A DNA stretch of 64,000 bases from Candidatus Poseidonia sp. (lineage in GTDB: Archaea > Thermoplasmatota > Poseidoniia > Poseidoniales > Poseidoniaceae): NCBI GenBank assembly GCA_016778305.1, contig JADHPT010000006.1:40994-104993 (forward strand). Direction: 5' to 3'. Shown here piece after piece: positions 44,684 through 54,311 of the stretch. Within the stretch, counting starts at the first letter, position 1; each line of letters opens with the position of its first letter. The position numbers were made by a program, and so were the translations under genes. Under the pieces are notes generated by a model. The model was given only the letters and a program-made list of their open reading frames with translations, made no database searches and had not been told where the DNA came from.

Positions 44684-44798
44684 CATGTCGGCATTATCCC
44701 TTTTCCCGACATCAAGAAATTAATATTCAAACAATATTTTTTTGATGAAAATTCATTCGCCATAATCTACATGAGTGCGCAGGCACTCGGGCATGACA

Positions 44799-45284
44799 AT
44801 GGACATCGAAACCGCAGCAAATATTGGCGAAACTGTGAGCGGTATCGCTATCCTATTCACCTTACTTTTCAGTCTTCGTCAAATGAAATACTGGAATGAA
44901 AACCGCCGCTATGAAATTGGGCGTGATTTAGCCAATCACATGAACAATCCTTTGATTCACCGAGGATTTTCGGTCAGTACGACCAAGCTTCACGACAACC
45001 TTACCATTCAGGAAATGGCCGCATTGTCTCGGGAAGAAAAGGATGCCATGAACGCCATGATGATCGGCATGAATAACATCGGTCTACTTGCAAAAAATGG
45101 GCACCTATCACTTGATTTGGTCGAGGCATTTTGTGGAACATATGTCCGCGTTTTTGGAACCCGTTGGCGACGGGCAGTTGAAGTCTTTACCTCAGCAAGT
45201 ATGTCCAAAAATGATGAGCCCATTGAAGCCGTATGGGGTGGGTTGTACTGGTTGATGGATACATTTCAGCCTTCATCAATGTAG
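44799..45284 (+). CDS. Single-TM protein, family paralogue 2
   Basis: 161 residues from ATG 44799 (alternative starts 44793 and 44775). MDIETAANIGETVSGIAIL leads into one TM helix (AILFTLLFSLRQ), then NENRRYEIGRDLANHMNNPLIHRGF, and a helical domain with EEKDAMNAMMIGMNNIGLLAKNG. Closely parallels 46770-47315 in sequence and length. Begins 115 bp after repeat D, as paralogue 1 begins just after repeat B. Confidence 0.75.
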   Translation: MDIETAANIGETVSGIAILFTLLFSLRQMKYWNENRRYEIGRDLANHMNNPLIHRGFSVSTTKLHDNLTIQEMAALSREEKDAMNAMMIGMNNIGLLAKNGHLSLDLVEAFCGTYVRVFGTRWRRAVEVFTSASMSKNDEPIEAVWGGLYWLMDTFQPSSM

Positions 45285-45382
45285 ATTGATGATTAGACCG
45301 GCGCACTCCAATTGTTTAGAACCCGCCAAATTTCTGCTTTTTGCGGAGATAACTATTAGATGCCTGACGCCAACGAAAACTC

Positions 45383-46729
45383 ATGTCAGTGAACATGCAG
45401 GAGAGCCGTGCGGCACGATTTACAACCGTATGCGCTCTTTATTTCGCCCAAGGGGTTCCTTGGTTCTTCATCGCTACCGCTTTGGTAACCTTCCTTGTTG
45501 ATAACGGTTCAATGGACGATGACCAGAAATTAGCGCTCATCGCCATGGGTATGATTCCGTGGATTATCGGGAAACTGTTACTCGGGCCCGTCATTGACCG
45601 ATATCAATTCAAATCTATGGGGCGACGTCGTCCATGGGTATTGATTTCACAACTCGGCATGATACTTACCATGGCTGCGTTCCTCCTTGTTGACGACCCG
45701 GCTGAGGATTTGGAAACCTTAGGTCTCTTTTTCTTAATCCACAATATCTTTGCTGCACTGCAAGATGTCAGTTCAGATGCTTTGGCGGTTGACATGCTCA
45801 AGGATGAAGAATTGCCCCTTGCCAACGGCCTCATGTTCGTAGCAAAAGGACTCGGGGCTATGTTTGCCGTTCTTGGGCTGAGCCGGGTACTCAATGATTC
45901 TGGCTTCCAAAGTGCACTGCTCGTACAGATTCCACTGCTTTTCGCAGTCATGCTGGTGCCTCTATTCGTCCTTGAGCGCCCTGGTGACAAGCGCTTCCCA
46001 TGGAGTACTTCTCCATCCGATGTAACTCAAAACGATGATTCGGATGCAATGACCTTTGGTGAAATCTTGAGCGGCTTCCGTACGGCTGTCGCTGACAAAC
46101 CCGCCCGCTTGGCTCTCGTACTGTGTACGGTTATGTGGATTGGTGGCGGCATGGGTACGGGAATGGGCGTCATCGATTTCCAGTGGGAATTCTTGTTCGT
46201 TGAAGAATTGGATTGGAAGGCTCAGAAGTACCTTGACACAAAGGGAGCACCAGTCTTCTTGATGACCATGCTTGGCTTCCTTATCGGAGGTTTTCTTGGC
46301 TCCAAGTTCGGGTCGTATCGCACACTGACTTACGCAGTCGGTATTGGAACGGTAATGACCGTCCTTTGGTCACTCTCTCGCTCAATGTGGACCGATTCAT
46401 CGTTTATGCTTCCTGCTTGGTTGCTTTGGACGCTGGTTTGGGCCATCGTGGGCGCCAATCTCTTGGCGTTTTTGATGTCCTTGACGACCAAGGATATCGG
46501 AGGGACACAATTTTCAATTTACATGACCCTCATCAATGTAGGTGCATTTGCTGGTAATGCACTCTCACCTCAACTCCTTGATTTGGCCGGGGGAAGTTTT
46601 CCAAATCTCTTCCTAGCAGGGGCAGTATTCCAAGGACTGGTTTTGTTCGTCTTGTTGCAGTTTGATAGGGATGAACTCATGGCTGTTGGAAGCGAAACCG
46701 CCTTCACAGAAACAAGTGAAGAAGCATAA
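45383..46729 (+). CDS. Major facilitator superfamily transporter
   Basis: 448 residues, ~12 TM helices. FAQGVPWFFIATALVTFLVD near the N-terminus, GPVIDRYQFKSMGRRRPWVLISQ as the loop 2-3 signature, and HNIFAALQDVSSDALAVDML recall AmpG/acetyl-CoA-transporter-like MFS proteins. A central acidic loop (SPSDVTQNDDSDAMTF) separates the halves. Substrate not predictable. It lies between two genes of the single-TM family on the same strand. Confidence 0.82.
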   Translation: MSVNMQESRAARFTTVCALYFAQGVPWFFIATALVTFLVDNGSMDDDQKLALIAMGMIPWIIGKLLLGPVIDRYQFKSMGRRRPWVLISQLGMILTMAAFLLVDDPAEDLETLGLFFLIHNIFAALQDVSSDALAVDMLKDEELPLANGLMFVAKGLGAMFAVLGLSRVLNDSGFQSALLVQIPLLFAVMLVPLFVLERPGDKRFPWSTSPSDVTQNDDSDAMTFGEILSGFRTAVADKPARLALVLCTVMWIGGGMGTGMGVIDFQWEFLFVEELDWKAQKYLDTKGAPVFLMTMLGFLIGGFLGSKFGSYRTLTYAVGIGTVMTVLWSLSRSMWTDSSFMLPAWLLWTLVWAIVGANLLAFLMSLTTKDIGGTQFSIYMTLINVGAFAGNALSPQLLDLAGGSFPNLFLAGAVFQGLVLFVLLQFDRDELMAVGSETAFTETSEEA

Positions 46730-46769
46730 GCGGCGACGCGGCTTCATCTGAAAATGACACGGTGAGATT

Positions 46770-47315
46770 GTGAATCTAGAAACAGCAGCGAACTTGGGTG
46801 AGGCTTTGAGTGGTCTCGCCATTATGTTCTCACTTCTTTTTGGTCTTCGCCAAGTGATGGAGGTGAATCGTAACCGACGTTTCGAGATATCTCAAACCAT
46901 AGCCACCTCATTGGAAAACCCCTTGGTACAACGAGGTTTCGCAACATTCGGCAGCGTCATCACCAAAGAATCGACCCTTGAAGAATTGATGAGTCTCACG
47001 AGGGAGCAAAAGGATTCAACAAACGCCGTGGTCGTTCTGATGGCAAACCATGCCTTGATGACGTTTCATCGCAATCTCTCGTTTGATATTGTCTATTCCT
47101 TCTACAAAGGATACCTCTCTCTCATTGGGCCGAGCATGCGTCGTATGATGACAATGATCGAGTACGGATACTCCATGCATGAAGGCAGCAGCGTCACTGA
47201 GGAGGAGGGAATGGGGACGTTTCATTGGGTTCTATGGTTGCTTGACAGGCTTGAAGAGCATCATGACACAACTCAATTCAAACCACATCTCAATCAAACC
47301 GATTGGTTGCCTTAA
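46770..47315 (+). CDS. Single-TM protein, family paralogue 3
   Basis: 181 residues from GTG 46770. NLETAANLGEALSGLAIMFSLLFGLRQ and NRNRRFEISQTIATSLENPLVQRGF match paralogue 2 almost position by position, followed by a helical domain (REQKDSTNAVVVLMANHALMTFHRN). The start follows a GGTGA site 8 nt upstream. Unknown role; triplication near the island suggests involvement in its history. Confidence 0.78.
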   Translation: MNLETAANLGEALSGLAIMFSLLFGLRQVMEVNRNRRFEISQTIATSLENPLVQRGFATFGSVITKESTLEELMSLTREQKDSTNAVVVLMANHALMTFHRNLSFDIVYSFYKGYLSLIGPSMRRMMTMIEYGYSMHEGSSVTEEEGMGTFHWVLWLLDRLEEHHDTTQFKPHLNQTDWLP

Positions 47316-47383
47316 TGGCCTTGGTGTCTAACTCTAAAGCATCCAGCAACGACTCTGTAATGCTGGCTCAACAGTCACAACGT

Positions 47384-48748
47384 TCAATCTCTGCTACGCA
47401 CGCCTTCATCTCCAGCGTTATTGAGGTCGCTTGTCACTGTGGGGTATGCACCCCAGTAGGCTTCACGTGCTGCTTGGTTGAGGTTCATGCAAGCGACGAC
47501 ATCGCCCGCACGGTCGGGCAGAGGTTCACTTCCGTTCAAGTGCTTGATGATGGGTTCAATGTTTGAAAGATTGACCAGGCCCCAGCCCGTCTGAGTACAA
47601 GGTGCGACTGGAGATATGGGCATGGTTCCCGAGGTAGGGTCCCAGCCCAGATCAGGATACCAGGCTGAGAGATTGATCGCTTCACGAATTTGGGCGTTGT
47701 CAATTGAAACTGCGTTTCCTTCCGCATCGGTTCCGTTGACGAGATTCTTGGACCGTGTATCAGGAGATGCGCCGGAGGAAGCGTCTTGGTATTCATCACG
47801 AAGGGATTCCAAAACGAGGGAGAGGATTCCCGCAGTGCGAGGCGTTGCAAAGGACGTACCTGAGGTTTCATGGTAGCCATCAATATCATCGTGGTTGGGC
47901 AAGACTTGCGTCCAGTCTGCAGAAATATCAGGGTAGGAACCCGACATGATTTCCTTTTGATCGTCACCTTCCTCAGCATAACCTGCAATGCCGATGGACC
48001 ATGGTGGACCTGCGGTTGCATCCTGAACTGCTGGAGATGGGCTGTTGTCAGCGGCTCCCGTATGGATTTTCCCGTAATCAACCACCGCAGATTCGGTCGC
48101 CCGCTCAATGCCAGGGACCGGCAATGAACCGATGGCACCAAAGGATGTCGTGAGGATGTCAACCAGGGGTTGGTCCGCTGCAGATTGAACGGCTTGTTCT
48201 GAAAACCCTTCAACAAAGAAAATCACAGCATCGGGGTTGGCGTCAAGAACGGCTCCTGTAACTGCAGAACCGTGTCCGTCTGATGGGTCGTCGAGGATGA
48301 GGATTTCACTGTCTCCATCTGGAGAAGTACCAATGATCTTTGTTCCGGGGAAATACACGATGTCACTTGCAGTCAGTGTGTCCCAGCATGTCTCTTTGTC
48401 AGCGTCATAGCGTTCTTGCCAACTGCCTTCGAGTGTTATATCACAGATTTTGTTGACTCCAAGGCCATCAAGAAGCCAATCTGGATAGGTTTCATTGGTT
48501 CGGAAGTGGTCGTGATACACGTTAATTCCCGTATCGATTGGTGCAACAACTGAGAAGGCACGCCAACCGTCTTCGCTCCTGAATACATCAGAGGTTTTGC
48601 TTTGTTCCGAAGAATCCCCTAATGTTGCGATTCCTGCAACAAGGGAAACCACCAGCAGTATCACAATCGCCAGGGCGAGGAGTTGTTTTCGCGACATACT
48701 GTGGGCGACCTCCTCAGCGATGAGGGTCGCATCAAAGATGTCTGCCAT
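47384..48748 (-). CDS. Membrane-anchored S8 family serine protease (subtilase), intact copy
   Basis: 454 residues. A cytosolic N-terminus and one signal-anchor helix (LLALAIVILLVVSLVAGIATL) precede the catalytic domain: Asp in VAPIDTGINVYH, His in DGHGSAVTGAV, oxyanion/Asn region TSFGAIGS and Ser in HETSGTSFATPRTAG. Cysteines in the exposed part suggest disulfides. The nearby fragment 43696-44566 is a partial duplicate. Probably a surface protease degrading extracellular protein. Confidence 0.9.
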   Translation of the reverse strand: MADIFDATLIAEEVAHSMSRKQLLALAIVILLVVSLVAGIATLGDSSEQSKTSDVFRSEDGWRAFSVVAPIDTGINVYHDHFRTNETYPDWLLDGLGVNKICDITLEGSWQERYDADKETCWDTLTASDIVYFPGTKIIGTSPDGDSEILILDDPSDGHGSAVTGAVLDANPDAVIFFVEGFSEQAVQSAADQPLVDILTTSFGAIGSLPVPGIERATESAVVDYGKIHTGAADNSPSPAVQDATAGPPWSIGIAGYAEEGDDQKEIMSGSYPDISADWTQVLPNHDDIDGYHETSGTSFATPRTAGILSLVLESLRDEYQDASSGASPDTRSKNLVNGTDAEGNAVSIDNAQIREAINLSAWYPDLGWDPTSGTMPISPVAPCTQTGWGLVNLSNIEPIIKHLNGSEPLPDRAGDVVACMNLNQAAREAYWGAYPTVTSDLNNAGDEGVRSRD

Positions 48749-48906
48749 ATTCTACTCTCGGCAACAATGCCTCAAGAAGTCTACGCCTCCGGGGATAAAC
48801 GAAGCATCTTGGAAAGGTCGGCCTCAGAGTTGTTCTTCCAAGCCTTTTATTCACGGCAGGAAGCTGCTTGATATGTCTCTGAAGAAGAGAGTACTCAAAG
48901 AATCCA

Positions 48907-50265
48907 TCATCGGTTGCCGCGGTGATTTCGACGTCCTCCGGACGAACCACCCTGCTGACCACCTGAGCGTTGACCCGAGGAGCCTCTTCCTCCACCACCT
49001 TGGCTTCGGTTTCCTCCCCCGCTCCTTCCTTTCGGGCGACCGTTGTTCGAACGACGACGTGAATTGGACGATTTCTTTGCATTTGGGTCCTTGATTTTCC
49101 CAGGTTTCTGTTCAGGTTTGGGTCGAGCCTTCTCGAAATGATATTCATGGTCTTCGATCACCGGTATCTCATTTCCAATGAGACGCTGAATCCCAACGAG
49201 GTATCCGGATTCGGACTCATCACAAAACCCGTAAGCGACTCCCGAACGCCCCGCTCGTGCAGTGCGTCCGATTCTGTGGACATAACTCTCAGGCTCGTTG
49301 GGAAGGTCGTAATTGAACACGTGCGTAATGCCGTCAACGTCGATACCTCTGCTGGCGATATCTGTTGCAACCAATATTGGAATATTGCCTCGTTTAAATC
49401 CGTCAAGAGCCTTGGTTCTTGCACCTTGTGATTTATTTCCGTGAATCGCCGCAGCCTCTATGCCTGCCTGAACAAGTTGCTTCACCAATCGGTTGGCTCC
49501 ATGCTTGGTTCGCGTAAACACGATGCCGCATGAGACTTCTTCATCGAGAATGATGTTGGCAAGAATTCGGTGCTTGTCCGCTTTGCGCGTGAACAGAATG
49601 TGTTGGTCAATACGGTCAACGGTAATCTCCTCGGGGCTCACGTCAACGGTGATGGCGTCTCGCAGAAAGGAGTTGGCAAGACTGGCAATGGAACTCGGCA
49701 TGGTAGCGCTAAAGAGCAGGTTCTGGCGTTTCTTTGGCAGGAGTTTGAGCACCTTTTGGATGTCTCGAATAAAGCCCATGTCCAACATTCGGTCGGCTTC
49801 ATCCAGAACGAAGAACTCAACGTGCGAAATGTCGATGTGTCCTTGTCCTATCAGATCCAAGAGCCGTCCTGGTGTGGCAATGAGTACGTCAAGACCTTTC
49901 TGTAAGGCTCGTACTTGTGGTCCCTGCTTAACACCGCCGAAAATGACACGATGGCGGACGTCGAGGTGCGTACTGTAGGCACCAAAGCGTTCGTCAATTT
50001 GTGCTGCTAACTCACGTGTGGGGGACAGGACAAGTGCGCGTATGCGGCGCTTTTGTGGGGGTCGTTCTGCGGTCATGGCCTGTAGTACGGGAAGTGCGAA
50101 AGCCGCAGTTTTTCCCGTTCCTGTTTGAGCGATTCCCAAAACGTCTTTTCCTGCCAACAGTGGAGGTATGGACTGAAGTTGAACCGGCGTTGGTGTCTCA
50201 TAGCCTTCTCGCTCAACTGCTTTGAGCAACTGGCTGGAAAGTCCAAGGTCCTTGAAAAGGGTCAT
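48907..50265 (-). CDS. DEAD-box RNA helicase (RhlE-like)
   Basis: 452 residues from ATG 50265. Q motif (F...GLSSQLLKAVEREGYETPTPVQ), motif I AQTGTGKT, PTRELAAQ, TPGRLLDL, motif II VLDEADRMLD, SAT, then helicase C: VFTRTKHGANRL, ATDIASRGIDVDGI and HRIGRTARAGR. The ~80-residue tail is basic and RGG/Gly/Ser/Asn-rich, an RNA-binding and possibly cold-adaptation feature. Acts in RNA or ribosome remodelling. Confidence 0.94.
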   Translation of the reverse strand: MTLFKDLGLSSQLLKAVEREGYETPTPVQLQSIPPLLAGKDVLGIAQTGTGKTAAFALPVLQAMTAERPPQKRRIRALVLSPTRELAAQIDERFGAYSTHLDVRHRVIFGGVKQGPQVRALQKGLDVLIATPGRLLDLIGQGHIDISHVEFFVLDEADRMLDMGFIRDIQKVLKLLPKKRQNLLFSATMPSSIASLANSFLRDAITVDVSPEEITVDRIDQHILFTRKADKHRILANIILDEEVSCGIVFTRTKHGANRLVKQLVQAGIEAAAIHGNKSQGARTKALDGFKRGNIPILVATDIASRGIDVDGITHVFNYDLPNEPESYVHRIGRTARAGRSGVAYGFCDESESGYLVGIQRLIGNEIPVIEDHEYHFEKARPKPEQKPGKIKDPNAKKSSNSRRRSNNGRPKGRSGGGNRSQGGGGRGSSGQRSGGQQGGSSGGRRNHRGNR

Positions 50266-50461
50266 TGAGCCACCCACTGAGTATGATTAGCCGTGGATTT
50301 GTGCAGGTTGCAAGATTGGACCATACGCTGCCCTCGGTCATCTCCCCTAAAACCCGAGGGGGTTCATCAACGCACGTTGTTCGCCTTTTCGCACCCTTGC
50401 GCGCTGGCTGGGGCGAAAGGCTAAGGGGAGGTCCCTTGAGGTTCAATTAGAGGTCACGAAG

Positions 50462-51226
50462 TTGAAAGTTCGCCTGCATCAATTTTTATCCAAAACAGGT
50501 CATTTTTCATCCAAGCGAGAGGCGAAGGATGCAGTTTGGAGAGGTGAAATCACCGTTAATGGCTCCATTGTCAAGGATATTGCCTACCAATTCAATCCCC
50601 GAAACCGTCCCGTTGAATACCAAGGTCGCCGCTTGTTTTTGCCCGACAGCGACATCACCTTCGTATTGAACAAACCTTCAGGTTATCTTTGTGCTCGAAT
50701 CAACGAAAACGAGCGCGCTATCGGAAAACGATCCGTCTTCGACCTGTTCGAGAGTGAGGTTGACGCCACTGTTCATGCTCGCTTGTTGACAGTAGGTCGT
50801 TTGGACGAAGCAACCACTGGGCTTCTCATCGTCACGACCAGCGGCGACCTCGTCCATCGGGTGACGGCTCCAGAACATCATGTCGCCAAGAGGTATTGGG
50901 TTTCATCAAAGCGTCCGTTGACGGAGGAAGCAGAGCAACAATTGGTTGAAGGCGTGTCAATTGAGCTTGAATCGGAAGGTGTCATTTCGTATTACCTCAC
51001 TCAACCTTCGAAACTTGAACGGATCAATGAGCGTGATTTCATTTTAGAAGTAGTCGAGGGTAAAAAACGCCAAGTTCGTCGGATGGTCGCTGCAGTTGGA
51101 AATGCGGTAGAACATCTGCATCGCCTCTCGATTGCAAATGCCGCCCTCGAAGATTTTGACTTGGACGAAGGTGCAATGCGTGAGGTCAAACCAACCGAAA
51201 TTGAGGCGTGGTTTGAGCAGGCGTGA
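50462..51226 (+). CDS. RsuA/RluB-family pseudouridine synthase
   Basis: 254 residues starting at TTG 50462. An N-terminal S4 RNA-binding domain (RLHQFLSKTGHFSSKREAKDAVWRGEITVNG) is followed by the synthase domain: FVLNKPSGYLCAR, catalytic Asp in VGRLDEATTGLLI, KRYWV and VVEGKKRQVRRMVAAVGN...LHRLSI. Such enzymes isomerise specific uridines in rRNA. This family is mainly bacterial, so a transferred gene is possible. Confidence 0.92.
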   Translation: MKVRLHQFLSKTGHFSSKREAKDAVWRGEITVNGSIVKDIAYQFNPRNRPVEYQGRRLFLPDSDITFVLNKPSGYLCARINENERAIGKRSVFDLFESEVDATVHARLLTVGRLDEATTGLLIVTTSGDLVHRVTAPEHHVAKRYWVSSKRPLTEEAEQQLVEGVSIELESEGVISYYLTQPSKLERINERDFILEVVEGKKRQVRRMVAAVGNAVEHLHRLSIANAALEDFDLDEGAMREVKPTEIEAWFEQA

Positions 51227-51271
51227 AGAGACAAAAGACCTTGAAGAAGGACGGCTTGAGCCGATTGAGGA

Positions 51272-52459
51272 ATGACCATGCCCGGCGACATGTCTTGGAT
51301 GAAAGCCCGTTTTGATGAGTTGAGTGAACAATCACTCTTGTGGGAGCCGCCCACCCTAGAAGGCCCCAACCAACCACGGTGCCAAATGGACGGAAAACCG
51401 ACCATCATGCTTTCTGCAAATAATTACCTCAACTTGACCACTCACCCCAAAGTGACGGCAGCCATGCAGGATGCGACGGCCAAATACGGTGCGGGCAGTG
51501 GTTCGGTTCGCGCCATCGCAGGAACCATGGACATCCACCTTGAAGCAGAACGAAAAGTTGCTGAATTCAAGGGTGTTGAAGCCTCGCTGATTTACTCCGC
51601 AGGCTACACCGTCAACGTAGGATTGATTCCCGCTTTGGTTACCGGTCCAAACGACGTGATTATTTCCGATGCTCTCAACCACGGTTCCATCATCGATGGT
51701 GTGCGCTTGACCAAAGCCTCACGAGCCGTCTACGGGCACAACGACATGGGCGAACTTGAAGCGGTCCTGAAAGCTCATGAATCCTCACAGCGAAAACTCA
51801 TCATCACCGATGGCGTGTTTTCAATGGACGGTGATATCGCTCCCTTGGATGAAGTCACTGCCCTTGCAGAGGAATACGGGGCCATGGTTTACGTTGACGA
51901 TTGTCACGGGGAAGGCGTATTGGGCGAAGGTGGTGCAGGTATCGTTGACCACTTCAAACTCCAAGGGAAAGTTGACTTTGAGACCGGTTCGTTTTCGAAA
52001 GCATTGGGTGTCCAAGGAGGCATTCTTGCAGGCACAGAGATGACTCGGACGCATGCACTGAACCATTCACGCTCGTGGCTTTTATCAGGCTCTCAGCCAC
52101 CAGGTGTTGCTGCAGCTCAAAAGGCTGCGATTGAGGTTCTCATGGATGAGCCAGAACACCATGCTCGTCTTTGGGAGAATACGAATTATTTCCGCAAGGA
52201 ATTGCAATCAATGGGCTTTGATACAGGCGATTCGATCACTCCAATCATTCCCGTCATGTGCGGCGAATCAAGCACTGCTAAAGCCATGACACAAGCCCTT
52301 GGAGAGGAAGGCGTTATGGCCGGAGCGATTGTTTTCCCAATGGTTGCAAGAGACAAAGCCCGTATCCGTACTCAAATGTCTGCGGGTCTCTCTCGACAAG
52401 ACCTTGATGATGTGCTCGCTTGCTTTGAGCGAGTCGGTCCTCGTCTCGGACTGATTTGA
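51272..52459 (+). CDS. Alpha-oxoamine synthase (glycine C-acetyltransferase/2-amino-3-ketobutyrate CoA ligase-like)
   Basis: 395-residue PLP enzyme of fold type I. SANNYLNLTTHPKV, GAGSGSVRAIAGTMDIHLEAE, ALNHGSIIDGVRLTKA, the cofactor-binding VYVDDCHGEGVLGEGG and the Schiff-base Lys in GSFSKALGVQGG are typical. The closest function is Kbl (glycine + acetyl-CoA from threonine breakdown); no threonine dehydrogenase is adjacent, and 8-amino-7-oxononanoate or serine palmitoyl synthases share the motifs. Start ATG 51272; ATG 51278 is also possible. Confidence 0.88.
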   Translation: MTMPGDMSWMKARFDELSEQSLLWEPPTLEGPNQPRCQMDGKPTIMLSANNYLNLTTHPKVTAAMQDATAKYGAGSGSVRAIAGTMDIHLEAERKVAEFKGVEASLIYSAGYTVNVGLIPALVTGPNDVIISDALNHGSIIDGVRLTKASRAVYGHNDMGELEAVLKAHESSQRKLIITDGVFSMDGDIAPLDEVTALAEEYGAMVYVDDCHGEGVLGEGGAGIVDHFKLQGKVDFETGSFSKALGVQGGILAGTEMTRTHALNHSRSWLLSGSQPPGVAAAQKAAIEVLMDEPEHHARLWENTNYFRKELQSMGFDTGDSITPIIPVMCGESSTAKAMTQALGEEGVMAGAIVFPMVARDKARIRTQMSAGLSRQDLDDVLACFERVGPRLGLI

Positions 52460-52461
52460 AT

Positions 52462-53052
52462 TCATTCGGATTCAAAGGCGTCAACGACTTCAAGCAGTTC
52501 TGTATCTGACCCTGCCATGCCCTCAGCCTCAGGTGTCGCATCTTCTTTTGTTTCAAGGCCCTCAAAGGGGTCGTTGCCGTCTTCAAGCATGCACAATAAG
52601 CGCCATCTTGGTGCCCACGATAGGTGCACATAAATCGGGCCGGGGAGTAGCAACAAGAGCCAGATCAGGACCGATGGGACGGCCACCAATTCAGTTCGGT
52701 CTATCGAGAGGAGAGCAAGGCCGAGGAATGGCATGGGGTAAAGCAGGTAACGCGGGGGTGCCATTGGATGACGTTTTGAGAAACTGATGAGCACGAGCGA
52801 GAGAAATCCAGTAAAGGCACATGCCACGATGAGCAACGATGTGTGATAGATCCACTCAACGCCCCACACCTCGTTGTTTTTGTTTCCGTAGGCATAGGGC
52901 AGGAGCAGAGCAAGGGCCACAAGAAGTCCGTAGAACCCTCCGATGTTGGCAGGGTGGCTGAGCCATAATGGAAGGCGGGAAAAGCGCCGAGAGAGTGAGG
53001 TTCCAAGCAGAGTATCCTGCTCGTGAGGGGCCAAATCTGCGACCCTGCTCAT
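52462..53052 (-). CDS. Four-TM membrane protein, unknown
   Basis: 196 residues from ATG 53052; the open frame extends upstream into the neighbouring gene, so a GTG at 53073 is the only other sensible start. Hydrophobic helices include GFYGLLVALALLLPYAYG, LLIVACAFTGFLSLVLISF, YPMPFLGLALLSI and LVAVPSVLIWLLLLLPGPIYV, ending in an acidic tail. Convergent with the oxoamine synthase and probably co-transcribed with 53132-53788. Confidence 0.65.
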   Translation of the reverse strand: MSRVADLAPHEQDTLLGTSLSRRFSRLPLWLSHPANIGGFYGLLVALALLLPYAYGNKNNEVWGVEWIYHTSLLIVACAFTGFLSLVLISFSKRHPMAPPRYLLYPMPFLGLALLSIDRTELVAVPSVLIWLLLLLPGPIYVHLSWAPRWRLLCMLEDGNDPFEGLETKEDATPEAEGMAGSDTELLEVVDAFESE

Positions 53053-53131
53053 CCAAGATTCACTGGTTGGCACAGACTGGTGGTCATGGGGACGGGTCTT
53101 GAAGGTAGGGGGTTGATTTCGACAAAAAACT

Positions 53132-53788
53132 TCATTCTTTGCTCCTGAAAAAGGAAACCAGCGGGCTCTCCACGTCCAGTTCACCGTCTTCTTCAAGCCA
53201 TGAGCGCTCGAGCAAGCCCGTTTCGACAGATTCTCTGTCCCGTGCCTCTTCAATAGGGTCGGGAACGTCATTGACAGCATCCCTCAACGCGATGGCTTGG
53301 TTGATGAGGGCCATGTGACGAATCAGTTCAGGAGTGCGCTGTTTTGACGAAGAGAAGTGGCCAAGTACGGGGAAATCGATGGTATCTTGAGCCAAACTAA
53401 AGCCGCCGATGAGGTCGTCAGGTATGATTCTCAGCCGATGTTTGCCAGGTTCAATCCATGTACCATTTGACAGTTGGACGAACAATACCGCCTTCCCCAT
53501 TGGCTCTTCGTCCATGAAAGGGTGATGCATATTGACGGCAAGAGGTGTTGAAGCATGGCTGCGAAAGCGTAACCACACGACCGTTCCATTGAGCGTGATA
53601 ATGCTCAGTGCCACGGCAATTGCCACGATTGTATTGACGGCAACAGCGTTCAGGAGCAAGCCGAGGATCAACGCAACCAAGATACTACCAATCCATGCAA
53701 TGTTTCTTCCTTGATGGAAGGGTTGAGCAACAGGTGTGTTGATGAAGCGGACCATTTCCACTGGGAGTTGGTCCATGGAATCTCCCAT
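53132..53788 (-). CDS. Two-TM membrane protein with cytosolic beta-rich domain, unknown
   Basis: 218 residues from ATG 53788 (GTG 53812 is possible). Two adjacent TM helices (IAWIGSILVALILGLLL, AVNTIVAIAVALSIITLNGTVVWL) are followed by a soluble part with GKAVLFVQLSNGTWIEPGKHRLRIIP and an acidic C-terminus. No family recognised. Lies directly downstream of the DUF309 gene. Confidence 0.65.
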   Translation of the reverse strand: MGDSMDQLPVEMVRFINTPVAQPFHQGRNIAWIGSILVALILGLLLNAVAVNTIVAIAVALSIITLNGTVVWLRFRSHASTPLAVNMHHPFMDEEPMGKAVLFVQLSNGTWIEPGKHRLRIIPDDLIGGFSLAQDTIDFPVLGHFSSSKQRTPELIRHMALINQAIALRDAVNDVPDPIEEARDRESVETGLLERSWLEEDGELDVESPLVSFFRSKE

Positions 53789-53819
53789 GGTACGAATATA
53801 CTGCGGCTCCACTTGAACT

Positions 53820-54206
53820 TCACGCCTGAGGAAGTTGATGGTCACTGGCGACCAAAGCCCACATGTCAACGTCTTTTACATAGGTCTCGATGGTCTCAAG
53901 ATGCGTCGCAATATCCAGTCCCCATGCAAGATTCCAACCCTCTAATTTAGGATGTAATTTTGCCCATTGTTTCACGATTCCAATGCTGTTTTTACGTTCG
54001 TGATGCAAGAGCAGAGCTGCTGTTTGAATGAGTCCTTGTATCAACAGGATATCTTGGCTTGGAGCATCCCGTGCTTTGAGCATGTTCCAGAGGTCCTCCC
54101 AAGACTCATGGGCGTGCCAAAACGCACCTCTGTCAAAGCGATTGCAGCCTTCGGTAAAGAATTCCAATTCGCCGGCGGACAATGGGCATGCAGGTTGCTT
54201 TGCCAT
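53820..54206 (-). CDS. DUF309 family protein
   Basis: 128 residues from ATG 54206. GCNRFDRGAFWHAHESWEDLWNML is the diagnostic DUF309 block (the phenylalanine, His-Glu and Trp positions), followed by DILLIQGLIQTAALLLHHERKN. All-helical cytosolic family of unknown role, seen in bacteria and archaea. The in-frame extension to 54329 is not conserved in style and would overlap the divergent gene. Confidence 0.85.
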   Translation of the reverse strand: MAKQPACPLSAGELEFFTEGCNRFDRGAFWHAHESWEDLWNMLKARDAPSQDILLIQGLIQTAALLLHHERKNSIGIVKQWAKLHPKLEGWNLAWGLDIATHLETIETYVKDVDMWALVASDHQLPQA

Positions 54207-54311
54207 GTTCGGGGGAATGTGGCCATGCTTGAAACAGTTCGTGTTCGGTTCTATTTCTCCGCACTCTTCAAGAGGGGGTTCGGTGGATGTCTTGCTTAAC
54301 GGTGGTTTATC

